DNA from: Salinivirgaceae bacterium
GTDB lineage: Bacteria > Bacteroidota > Bacteroidia > Bacteroidales > SZUA-534
Direction of reading: 5' to 3'
Length of the DNA: 41,059 bases
Assembly (NCBI GenBank): GCA_027858735.1
Contig: JAQICC010000025.1
Span: 1-41,059, forward strand
Of this stretch, positions 1 through 7,099 are shown in pieces. The position numbers and the translations under genes are program-made. A model generated the notes under the pieces. The model was not told the origin of the DNA, searched no databases, and worked only from the letters and a program-made list of their open reading frames with translations. The number at the start of each line of letters is the position of its first letter. Within the stretch, counting starts at the first letter, position 1.

Positions 1-34
1 TAATATAAATATCCAATTAATAGTTTATTGGTGC

Positions 35-457
35 CTAAATACAGCTTAACAGAATTTCTTGTTTCAATAAAGACTCTGGCATACCCATAATTGTTTTTTT
101 TATCCCATCTATAACTTCATCAAAAAATGTCAAAATATTTAACATCTTTTGTTCCTACTTGAATAATACATCAAAATCATGAATGATATAATCTTCACCT
201 TTTAATTCAAGTTCAATTAAAGCCTTATTAGCCTTCATCTTAACGCTCTCTAAATGAGAATCTGCATTTTGATATCCTTTAAAATTCTTTTTGAAGTGTT
301 CTTTATTGGTATCCCACTCATTTTCAAAACATGCGTAATTTGTACCCAAACTATAATATTTCGTCTGTCGGCTTATGTTTATCCGAATAAATAACATACT
401 TTTGTCGTTCGAATATTTTTTTGAGGGGCGGGTCTTAATTTTTACTGAATGATTCAT
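35..457 (-). pseudogene. Broken tyrosine recombinase (integrase), N-terminal part
   Basis: The reading frame from 457 down to 158 encodes about 100 residues resembling the N-terminal arm-binding region of Bacteroidetes phage/transposon integrases: a basic start, a beta-rich stretch with SLGTNY, then a lysine-rich helix. A TAG at 155-157 interrupts it. The same frame reopens beyond the stop and reads TFFDEVIDGIKK, which looks like the start of the SAM-like core-binding domain, and then meets a second TAG at 35-37. No catalytic domain with the R..HxxR..Y residues lies in the window. I read this as a decayed integrase gene. A short functional arm-domain protein is possible but less likely. Its position beside TTTGCAA repeats and a tRNA 3' half supports a remnant of an integrative element. 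Confidence 0.65.
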
Positions 458-490
458 TAAATTTTATTGAGGTCTTACATAGATCATACA

Positions 491-540
491 ATATTTGCAA
501 ATGTTTGCAAATATGATTAACCATCAACAAATATTTGCAA
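491..540. repeat. Phased ATATTTGCAA repeats between integrase and tRNA half
   Basis: Three direct copies of AT(A/G)TTTGCAA start at 491, 501 and 531, so all are spaced by multiples of ten bases, about one helical turn. Because TTTGCAAA is self-complementary, 491-514 is also a near-perfect palindrome. The repeats lie just upstream of the integrase start and about 60 bases from the tRNA fragment. Arm-type integrase sites or an operator for the integrase promoter are both reasonable readings. The role is inferred from position; only the repeats are observed. Confidence 0.55.
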
Positions 541-602
541 GTGGAATGTGTTGTATTATAGCAATATATGATTTTTTTATTGAATAAAAAAAGACATTTG
601 TA

Positions 603-650
603 CCTGCTTTGAGAGCGGGGGTCGCAGCTTCAAATTCTGCTACCCCTACA
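603..650 (+). tRNA. Partial, degenerate 3' half of tRNA-Pro (probable att site)
   Basis: The segment folds as an anticodon arm (CCTGC / TTTGAGA / GCGGG), a four-base variable loop, a T arm (GCAGC / TTCAAAT / TCTGC) and a 3' acceptor strand TACCCCT followed by A. It closely matches the 3' half of bacterial tRNA-Pro(UGG). The anticodon position now reads TGA instead of TGG, and the closing T-stem pair is a C-T mismatch. No D arm or 5' acceptor strand precedes it, so it cannot be a working tRNA. A tRNA 3' half beside an integrase remnant is the usual footprint of site-specific integration. The isoacceptor assignment is by recall and is less certain than the tRNA-half call. Confidence 0.6.
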
Positions 651-662
651 TTAGAAAATCAA

Positions 663-696
663 GCCTTTAGATCATACTTCTAAAGGCCTTTTTTTT
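663..696 (+). terminator. Intrinsic terminator after the tRNA fragment
   Basis: GCCTTTAG at 663-670 pairs with CTAAAGGC at 680-687 and is followed by eight T residues. It sits 13 bases after the tRNA-half end, where the terminator of the original tRNA gene would be expected. Confidence 0.75.
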
Positions 697-807
697 AATT
701 TCGACGCACAATTTGGTACACAAAACGCTAATTAAACAATAAGCGATTCTTCATTCGCTTATCTAAAAGGGATTATAAAAAGTGTTAAAATATAATTAAA
801 TCGTTTT

Positions 808-1179
808 ATGACAGGACAAGAAATTGACAGCATTCAAGATGCTATCCAGAATGCAGGCCTTAACGGTACCAAATATCCTAAAAAAGTTGAGATTAAAATT
901 CCCAGAGCTAAATTTCCAGGTATTTACCTAAGTATTCCAACCGACGGTAAATCTTTTAAGTTACAGGTTTACTTTCAACAAATTGGGATAGCTTTTATAG
1001 AAAAGTTAAATATTAGAGGATATGTTTTGACTGGAGATGATATGAATAAATTTTTCAGCTTAACAGAGGTAAAAGGTATTCCAACAGAAGAAAAAATTGC
1101 AGAATACTTGAGTCAAGCGATGGAAAGTGTTGTGAATGTTGGTATCGTTAGAGAAAAAGTTCCTGAATTGGTTGCTTAA
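808..1179 (+). CDS. Unrecognised 123-residue protein, paralogue A
   Basis: I do not recognise this family. The protein is soluble-looking, with no signal peptide or membrane helix. It has a lysine/proline-rich first half (KYPKKVEIKIPRAKFPG), a strongly conserved core (SIPTD.KSFKLQVY), and a C-terminal helix-like stretch after the motif EVKGIPTEE. About 58% of positions are identical to the next gene downstream by my manual alignment, so the two are tandem duplicates. It starts at an ATG with MTGQEI, matching MTEQEI in its paralogue, which supports the start. It has its own terminator at 1203-1235 and lies next to the integration footprint. No function is proposed. Confidence 0.8.
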   Translation: MTGQEIDSIQDAIQNAGLNGTKYPKKVEIKIPRAKFPGIYLSIPTDGKSFKLQVYFQQIGIAFIEKLNIRGYVLTGDDMNKFFSLTEVKGIPTEEKIAEYLSQAMESVVNVGIVREKVPELVA

Positions 1180-1202
1180 AAAATACAGCTAAAATATTTT
1201 AG

Positions 1203-1235
1203 AAGCCTTTGAAAGTAATTTCAAGGGCTTTTTTA
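1203..1235 (+). terminator. Intrinsic terminator after paralogue A
   Basis: AAGCCTTTGAAA at 1203-1214 pairs with TTTCAAGGGCTT at 1219-1230, with one G-T pair, and runs into T residues to 1234. It separates the two paralogues into independent transcripts. Confidence 0.75.
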
Positions 1236-1448
1236 TATGCCTAATTATTTAATAAAGTTAGAGATTGTTGGTGCTATGCTTGCTTTCCATAAAAAAATCA
1301 GAAAATTCAATTCTTTTAGTTCATGTTTAATACGCTTCTTATACAACATTTTGCGAAAATAATTGTAACACTATATGTTACTGTACGTAGTATATTAGGT
1401 GCTTCCTCAATGGTTGTGAAATACGATTAATAAATTAAAATTTAAACA

Positions 1449-1814
1449 ATGACAGAACAAGAAATTGTAAGCATGGGAAATGCTATTGAAAATGCTGGAC
1501 TAGCGTTTACAAAATTTCCAAAAAAACTTGAAATTAAATTTCCAAAAGCTAAGTATCCCGGTATGTATTTAAGCATACCAACCGATGTGAAATCATTTAA
1601 ATTACAAGTTTATTGTCACCAAGCAAGTTTTGGATTTATGGACAAGCTAAACTTACGTGGCTATAAATTAGAAACCGGAGGATTACATCAATCATTTGCA
1701 ATTAAAGAAGTAAAAGGCATACCTACAGAGGAAGAGGTTGCTGAATATTTAATCCAAGGATTAGAAACAGCAATAACCATAGGAATTGTGCGAGCACCAG
1801 AGCTTGCTAACTAA
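1449..1814 (+). CDS. Unrecognised 121-residue protein, paralogue B
   Basis: This is the tandem paralogue of the gene at 808-1179, with the same length and no gaps except one residue near the C-terminus. Shared blocks include NAGL, FPKK/YPKK, SIPTD, KSFKLQVY, KLN.RGY, EVKGIPTEE and a GIVR near the end. The most variable part is the segment after RGY, where A has LTGDDMNK and B has LETGGLHQ; this could be the part that differs in function. No signal peptide, membrane helix or known motif is visible. It has a separate 268-base upstream region containing the short inverted repeat GTAAC-N7-GTTAC (about 1366-1382), which could be an operator. Confidence 0.8.
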   Translation: MTEQEIVSMGNAIENAGLAFTKFPKKLEIKFPKAKYPGMYLSIPTDVKSFKLQVYCHQASFGFMDKLNLRGYKLETGGLHQSFAIKEVKGIPTEEEVAEYLIQGLETAITIGIVRAPELAN

Positions 1815-2026
1815 TTACCAAAAAATATACACAAGAACCCTAAGTTATTTCTTCAGAGTCTTTTCTATTTATACAGCATTCTAGCTAAAGCATGAAATAA
1901 CTAGCTACCAATTTGTCATTTTTAAAATTACTAGCCTCAGCTCGAAATAAATTAACGATAACAGCAAGGCAGAATTGCGCAAAATTTTGATTGCTAAAAC
2001 TAAGGCTGTGGAACTTGTATAAATTT

Positions 2027-2638
2027 TTAAATTTTGACAATCTGTGGATTTTTCATTATCCTATTTGACAAATCATCAAATTTACTATGCCAGCTATTGG
2101 CAATAACAATCATTTGTGCTTTATCAATGCTATCAGCAATTCTATGTACAATAGTGTGATTCTGACTCTTGAAAATTGTTTCAGCATCATCAACTACCAA
2201 CATTTTAATTTTAACTAAGGGTATCCCAGTATTATTTACCAGCTCATTTAATCTCTTAGGCGTTGTAATAAGTACGTCAATCCCTTCATAAATCATGTCT
2301 TTCTGGTAGTTTAAATTCCCTTCATCGTATACCACTAAAGCTCTCAAAGAGGTATATTTTGCTAAAAGCTCAAACTGTTCATCCATAGCAAATGCTTTCT
2401 CTTTATTTGCTACTATTATAAGAGCACGTGGTGCTTTTTCAAATTCTTGCTTTAATTGTTGAATTACTCCAATATTAATTGCGGTTGATTTACCAATTCC
2501 TTCATCGCCTACTACAAACAAGTCAGCTCCCGATTTAATTTTTGGTACGGCCAAAGATTGAATTACCCTCGGCTCTTCATCAAACCCCTCATCAACAATA
2601 CCTGAAACCAATTCTGGTAATAGTTTTTTTAGCTTCAT
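2027..2638 (-). CDS. Stand-alone DEAD-box-like N-terminal RecA domain
   Basis: The 203 residues follow the DEAD-box helicase N-terminal domain in order: a Q-motif-like PRVIQSLAVP (residues 23-32), a Walker A variant GDEGIGKST (44-52), motif Ia near ALIIVANKE (72-80), TPKR (126-129) in place of TPGR, motif II as VDDAE (149-153) in place of DEAD, and an ANS near 180 in place of SAT. The second RecA domain, with motifs IV-VI and the arginine finger, is absent. The gene ends in a normal stop and the frame does not continue. ATP binding is plausible, but helicase activity is unlikely without the second lobe. It may be a regulatory or decoy relative of a full helicase. It is divergent from HU. Confidence 0.75.
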   Translation of the reverse strand: MKLKKLLPELVSGIVDEGFDEEPRVIQSLAVPKIKSGADLFVVGDEGIGKSTAINIGVIQQLKQEFEKAPRALIIVANKEKAFAMDEQFELLAKYTSLRALVVYDEGNLNYQKDMIYEGIDVLITTPKRLNELVNNTGIPLVKIKMLVVDDAETIFKSQNHTIVHRIADSIDKAQMIVIANSWHSKFDDLSNRIMKNPQIVKI

Positions 2639-2740
2639 TCGTAATAAATTTAAGTTTAAGCTCGCAATTTACAAAATACAAATCGACACTCAACAATAAG
2701 TCGTTTTATTACTTCATTTTTCAAAAAAACAAGTTATTAA

Positions 2741-2761
2741 CAGTTTTTTAATAAAAAACTG
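2741..2761. promoter_or_regulatory. Perfect inverted repeat upstream of HU
   Basis: CAGTTTTTT (2741-2749) and AAAAAACTG (2753-2761) form a perfect nine-base inverted repeat with a three-base loop. It lies in the divergent region between the helicase-like gene and the HU gene. It may be an operator or simply an AT-rich hairpin; its role is not shown. Confidence 0.3.
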
Positions 2762-2854
2762 AAACAAATTTCCCTCCAGAGTTTGCATATCCCATACAAA
2801 TGCCTTTATTTTACTAGTTAGACAATTAAAGTTTAAAATTTAATTTATACAATT

Positions 2855-3127
2855 ATGAACAAACAAGAATTAGTAACTGCAATGGCAGCAAAAGCAGGAA
2901 TTACAAAGGCTGACGCAGAAAAAGCTTTAAATGCATTGGTTGAAACTACTAAAGAAACTCTTGCTAAAAAAGAGAGTATTCAATTAATTGGATTTGGTAC
3001 TTTCTCAATTAGTGAACGTACTGCTCGTACTGGCCGCAATCCACAAACAGGTAAAGAAATTCAAATTGCAGCTAAGAACGTAGCTAAATTTAAAGCTGGA
3101 AAAGCTTTAGATGAAGTAGTTAACTAG
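2855..3127 (+). CDS. hup: HU-family DNA-binding protein
   Basis: At 90 residues this is full length for HU. It starts MNKQELV, has the N-terminal helical dimer region with the alternating alanine pattern, the conserved GFGTF turn at about residues 46-50, and the DNA-binding arm with RTGRNPQTGKEI and the proline that intercalates into bent DNA. HU is a nucleoid protein that binds and bends DNA without strong sequence specificity, as a dimer. It is monocistronic, with a strong terminator immediately downstream. HU is also used as a cofactor by many tyrosine recombinases, but proximity to the integrase remnant may be chance. Confidence 0.95.
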   Translation: MNKQELVTAMAAKAGITKADAEKALNALVETTKETLAKKESIQLIGFGTFSISERTARTGRNPQTGKEIQIAAKNVAKFKAGKALDEVVN

Positions 3128-3150
3128 ATTATTATTTTAACTATAAACTA

Positions 3151-3180
3151 AAACCGACCCTGTGAAGAGTCGGTTTTTTT
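3151..3180 (+). terminator. Terminator of the HU gene
   Basis: AAACCGAC (3151-3158) pairs perfectly with GTCGGTTT (3169-3176), followed by a T run to 3180. Confidence 0.85.
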
Positions 3181-3210
3181 ATTTGTAAAATTTACGTACA
3201 ACTATATAAC

Positions 3211-3424
3211 ACCTAACTTGAGCGTTTCGAACAAAGTGAAGAGGCGCTTTACTTAGGTATAACCCTCCCGACCTCCGGTACGGGACAGGCTGACCTAGGA
3301 ATTGTTGGTTTTCACATTTTGAGTAGCCTGCCCCCGATTATTTCGGGGAAACGAAAAGTATGAAAACCTTACAAGACCTCAGTCGATTGAGCAGATTTGC
3401 GATAGCGAATCGCTCAATTTGGGT
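3211..3424. repeat. GC-rich imperfect inverted repeat (MITE-like or structured)
   Basis: The ends ACCTAACTTGAGCG (3211-3224) and CGCTCAATTTGGGT (3411-3424) are near-complementary. Inside, GGTTTTCA (3307-3314) pairs with TGAAAACC (3361-3368), and CCCCGA...TCGGGG (about 3331-3347) and GCGAT...ATCGC (about 3399-3413) form local hairpins. The arms are not equal in length, because the left arm carries an extra GC-rich stretch near 3267-3290. Base composition is clearly higher in GC than the surroundings, as expected for a mobile or structured repeat. No ORF is present. Confidence 0.6.
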
Positions 3425-3606
3425 AATACTCATTTTAATAACAATAAGGTCAAAATATTATCTTATATCAATCTGATACACTACACCTTACAATTAACTA
3501 TGAAAAATTGTTGAAAATTTGCTCTCACTATATAGGAAATATCGTATTGTAAAGTATAAATTTGTTGCATATTTTAACATTACACTAACACTTAAACATT
3601 ACAGTT

Positions 3607-3975
3607 GTGGAAAATATAGAATTACTAAAGCAAATAAATAGAATTCAGCAGTCTCTTATTAAAAATGGTATTGTTGTTGATAAATTAATTGAAGAAATTA
3701 AGACCCTAAGAGCATTTTTTATTGAAGAAAAAATGCCTCGTATGGTGAAAATTCTACGCCTTACATACGAACATCTTGAAAACTACAAAACATTTAACAT
3801 TTCAATGCCTGAAGATGAAGGAAGCGATTCAGAATCCACATTAAGCATTGACGATCAGCGAGTTGAAAGTTTAGCATATTTGATTGCACTTTTTGAGAAA
3901 CCAACTCAAAAGTTAAATGCTGAAGATTTAGATTATTATCTAGATGCGTTTAAATCTTATTCTGAAAATCACTAA
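3607..3975 (+). CDS. Unrecognised 122-residue acidic/helical protein
   Basis: The start is GTG at 3607 (context TTGTGGAA), with no usable ATG nearby. The product is predominantly helical: an N-terminal amphipathic or coiled-coil-like segment (residues 3-45), a central MPRMVKILRLTYEHLENY helix, an acidic serine-rich linker near 66-78, and a C-terminal helix. No signal peptide, membrane helix or catalytic motif is visible and I do not recognise the family. It is followed 83 bases later by the AlbA_2 gene, which also uses a GTG start in the same local context, so the two may be co-expressed. Confidence 0.7.
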   Translation: MENIELLKQINRIQQSLIKNGIVVDKLIEEIKTLRAFFIEEKMPRMVKILRLTYEHLENYKTFNISMPEDEGSDSESTLSIDDQRVESLAYLIALFEKPTQKLNAEDLDYYLDAFKSYSENH

Positions 3976-4058
3976 AAAGTATTTTGTACTACTTTTTTTA
4001 GCACAAAAAAACTTTTTAAAAATTTTCATTGTTCATAATAAATTAACAAACTAAAATT

Positions 4059-4706
4059 GTGGACAATTACATAAAAAGATTGATTACCGAGGGCGAGCAC
4101 CAAACCTTAGATTTTAAGTTTGAAATTAGCGATACTAAAAAAATAGCGCGCTCCTTAGTCGCATTTGCAAATACAGATGGGGGCAGACTATTGGTTGGTG
4201 TTAAAGATAATGGAAATATTACGGGTATAAAATCAGATGAAGAGGCGTATATGATAGAAACAGCAGCCCTACTTTATTGTAAGCCAGAAGTACATTTTAT
4301 TACAAACAACCACAATACAGAAGGCAAAAATGTATTAGAAGTAGTTGTTGAACCTAGTAATAGCAAACCACATAGAGCCCCCGGCAAAAATGATAAATGG
4401 ACTGCATATATTCGGGTAAAAGATGAAAATCAAATTGCCAATAGAGTAATTATTAAAGTTTGGGAGCGAGAAACTCAACAAGGAGGTATTTTTTTAAAAT
4501 ATACTGAATCAGAAAAGCGCTTACTAAGCTATATTGAACAAAATGGTGAGATCACCTTTTCAAAAGCCTGCAAGGTTGCAAAAGCATCTCATTCTAAAAT
4601 TGAAAACATGCTGGCCAATTTTATTTCATTGGGCATTATTGAAGCACAGTTTGATAAAAACCGAATAATTTATCAGATAAAATCAGCGGGAAATTTTACC
4701 TACTAA
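4059..4706 (+). CDS. AlbA_2 (Schlafen AAA_4-like) domain protein with C-terminal winged helix
   Basis: Residues 10-130 carry the hallmarks of the AlbA_2 putative DNA/ATP-binding domain: E13...LDFK (17-20), then AFANTDGGRLLVGVKDNG beginning at residue 35 and a following G. A basic segment HRAPGKND lies near 109. Residues 150-210 look like a winged helix (SEKRLLSYIEQNGEITFSK...). Proteins of this type are often transcriptional regulators, and some Schlafen-like members act in phage defence; neither role is shown here. The start is GTG. It is the last gene of the left accessory-looking block. Confidence 0.8.
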   Translation: MDNYIKRLITEGEHQTLDFKFEISDTKKIARSLVAFANTDGGRLLVGVKDNGNITGIKSDEEAYMIETAALLYCKPEVHFITNNHNTEGKNVLEVVVEPSNSKPHRAPGKNDKWTAYIRVKDENQIANRVIIKVWERETQQGGIFLKYTESEKRLLSYIEQNGEITFSKACKVAKASHSKIENMLANFISLGIIEAQFDKNRIIYQIKSAGNFTY

Positions 4707-5067
4707 ACTTTGCTATAGGGTATCCAGACACCTGATTGATTATTTCGCAAGTCAGTATCAAGTATCAAGACAATAAGAATCAAGAATTATTATTCATTCT
4801 TTTCTTAATTCTCTAAAATGGTTATTTTTAGATGTGAAAGCCTATAGGCTAAAATCAAAAATTGCTTACAGTCAAACAATTAAGATACACCCCAAATCAC
4901 ACTATTGCTTTTCAGGCATAAAACAATAAAAGAATAAGTTTAAACTTATAATGAATAAATTCAGCTTTGCGCCGCAAATTAAAATGTTTATTATATTTTC
5001 GTGAAATCATCATTTGGGCTTTTAAAAACTTATTTGATTATTATTAGCAAAAAAAATAGCTAAGTAC
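4707..5067. other. Intergenic gap, nothing recognised
   Basis: The 361 AT-rich bases hold no ORF with support, no clear terminator hairpin and no full promoter match. A short stretch with repeated CAAGTATC/TCAAGA words near 4756-4775 looks like simple low-complexity sequence. Confidence 0.5.
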
Positions 5068-7005
5068 ATGAAATTATCAGTTATAATCGTCAACTACAAC
5101 GTAAAGCATTTTCTAGAGCAATGTCTGCACTCGGTATTAAAAGCCAACCAACAGCTGAATGCCGAGATATTTGTTGTCGATAATAATTCTGTTGATGGTT
5201 CATGTGCAATGGTTCAGGAAAAGTTTCCTAATGTTATATTAATTGAAAATAAAATCAACGTTGGTTTTTCAAAAGCTAACAATCAAGCCATGCGCATTGC
5301 AAAAGGTGAGTATTTCCTACTTTTAAATCCCGACACGGTTGTTGAAGAAGATACTTTTGATAGTGTAGTTCAATTTATGGACGATACTCCTGAAGCAGGA
5401 GGCCTTGGAGTGAAAATGATTGATGGCAAGGGAACTTTTTTACCAGAAAGTAAACGAGGCCTTCCAACACCCATGGTTGCATTCTACAAAATTTTTGGTT
5501 TATCATCCCTTTTCCCAAAATCAAAAACGTTCTCAAAGTACCATCTTGGGTACTTAAGCAACGATGAAATTCACGAGATTGAAATATTAGCCGGAGCATT
5601 TATGCTCATGCGAAAAACAACGCTCAATAAGGTTGGCTTGCTTGATGAAGATTATTTTATGTACGGAGAGGATATTGACCTATCGTACAGAATTACTAAG
5701 GGTGGATACAAAAACTATTACTATCCAGAAACTACAATAATTCACTATAAAGGGGAGAGTACAAAAAAAGGAAGCATTAATTATGTGCGGGTTTTTTACA
5801 ATGCCATGATAATTTTTGCTCGAAAACACTTTTCTGCCGGAAATGCAAATCTTTTTTCATTGTTTATTAATCTGGCCATATACTTTCGTGCTTTTTTAGC
5901 TCTGATAAACCGATTCGTGAAACAAAGCACAATTCCCATTATTGATGCTGCCATTCTTTATTCCGGTTTCTTAACCTTGTCACCAAAATGGCAAACCTAT
6001 AAATTCAACGATCTGGAACATTTTCCTAAGGAATATTTTTTATACGCAATACCCACCTATCTAGTTATATGGCTATTAAGTATATTTTTTAGCGGCGGCT
6101 ACGAACGCCCTGCAAAACTTGGAAAAATAATTCGAGGACTGCTTGTCGGTACAGGAATAATTTTAATAATGTATGCCTTGTTGCCCGAAACATACCGCTT
6201 TTCGCGAGCAATGCTTTTAATGGGTACTGCATGGGGAATTATGGTAATATCAGTACTTCGAACAATATTGCATTTTCTTGGATTCTCTAGCTATAGGTTT
6301 AATTTGGGCCGAAAAACAAGAATGGCAATTGTTGGCGATAGCGATGAACCCCAAAGAGTGCTCGAAATATTAAAACAATCGGCACCTAATTTCGATTTTA
6401 TTGGCTTAATACATTTGCATGAAACTAAAAAACATAATGAGTATTTAGGAACACTTGACCAACTTGAGGAAATTGTTGAAATAAATAAAATTGATGAGCT
6501 CGTATTTTGTGCCACAGATATTCCTGCTCAGCGCATTATTCGTGAAATGCTTCGCTTAGAAGGTTCAGGAGTTGCCTATAAAATTGCTCCACCTGAAAGC
6601 ATGTCTATAATTGGGAGCAATTCTATTGAAACAGCTGGCGATTTATACACCATTGACCTTAATAACATAACCAAACAGCATAACCTCAGAAAAAAACGCC
6701 TTTTTGATATCACTATCTCGCTCTTGCTAATACCCTTCCTTCCAATTCTAGCAATTGCCTTACCCAACAGATTGGGCATTATAAAAAATGTATTCTCCGT
6801 TTTATTTGGAATTAAAACCTGGGTTGGCTTCTATTTCAGAACCGACGTAAATACACTAAACCTACCGCGTATAAAAAAAGGTATTTTAAGCTGGGCTCTT
6901 ATAAAGATAAAAGAAGGGGATACCGCTGAAAAAATTGAAAAACTTAATTTGATTTATGCTAAAGATTACCGTTTAAGAAACGACTTAATGGTACTTTTTA
7001 ATTGA
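5068..7005 (+). CDS. GT2 glycosyltransferase fused to a truncated sugar-phosphotransferase-like membrane module
   Basis: Residues 1-240 are a family 2 glycosyltransferase of the rhamnosyltransferase-like type: SVIIVNYN at the start, VDNNSVDGS (37-45), NPDT (87-90) and GEDIDLSYR near 200. The next part has about five membrane helices (roughly 265-405). Then comes a CoA_binding_3/NAD-like fold starting MAIVGDSDEPQR at about 417. Near 541, KKRLFDITISLLL is the opening of a WcaJ-type polyprenyl glycosylphosphotransferase, but the rest of that catalytic domain is missing and the protein ends about 100 residues later. The C-terminal half is therefore probably not a working phosphotransferase. A likely role is membrane-associated cell-surface polysaccharide synthesis. 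No other polysaccharide gene is adjacent. Confidence 0.85.
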   Translation: MKLSVIIVNYNVKHFLEQCLHSVLKANQQLNAEIFVVDNNSVDGSCAMVQEKFPNVILIENKINVGFSKANNQAMRIAKGEYFLLLNPDTVVEEDTFDSVVQFMDDTPEAGGLGVKMIDGKGTFLPESKRGLPTPMVAFYKIFGLSSLFPKSKTFSKYHLGYLSNDEIHEIEILAGAFMLMRKTTLNKVGLLDEDYFMYGEDIDLSYRITKGGYKNYYYPETTIIHYKGESTKKGSINYVRVFYNAMIIFARKHFSAGNANLFSLFINLAIYFRAFLALINRFVKQSTIPIIDAAILYSGFLTLSPKWQTYKFNDLEHFPKEYFLYAIPTYLVIWLLSIFFSGGYERPAKLGKIIRGLLVGTGIILIMYALLPETYRFSRAMLLMGTAWGIMVISVLRTILHFLGFSSYRFNLGRKTRMAIVGDSDEPQRVLEILKQSAPNFDFIGLIHLHETKKHNEYLGTLDQLEEIVEINKIDELVFCATDIPAQRIIREMLRLEGSGVAYKIAPPESMSIIGSNSIETAGDLYTIDLNNITKQHNLRKKRLFDITISLLLIPFLPILAIALPNRLGIIKNVFSVLFGIKTWVGFYFRTDVNTLNLPRIKKGILSWALIKIKEGDTAEKIEKLNLIYAKDYRLRNDLMVLFN

Positions 7006-7099
7006 TTCAAATTTATTGGCAAAACATAAGGTTAAATCCTTTGTTATAACAGCGAAAAAACAATTAAGCTATGCGCTTACTTGTGATTAATGATGAATA

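Larger units (their letters stand above)
458..807. other. Intergenic att-like region
   Basis: This 350-base gap holds the phased TTTGCAA repeats, the tRNA-Pro 3' half and its terminator. The last 110 bases before the first paralogue gene are AT-rich and show no clear promoter match. Confidence 0.6.
3128..3606. other. Intergenic region with terminator and inverted repeat
   Basis: The 479 bases hold the HU terminator, the 214-base inverted repeat, and about 180 AT-rich bases before the next gene. TAAATTTG near 3560 matches the Bacteroidota -7 pattern, but I see no TTG at the right distance upstream, so a promoter there is only possible. Confidence 0.5.

Noticed and set aside
491-540. CRISPR array
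   Set aside because: The repeat unit is only 10 bases, there are no unique spacers of typical length, and no cas genes are present.
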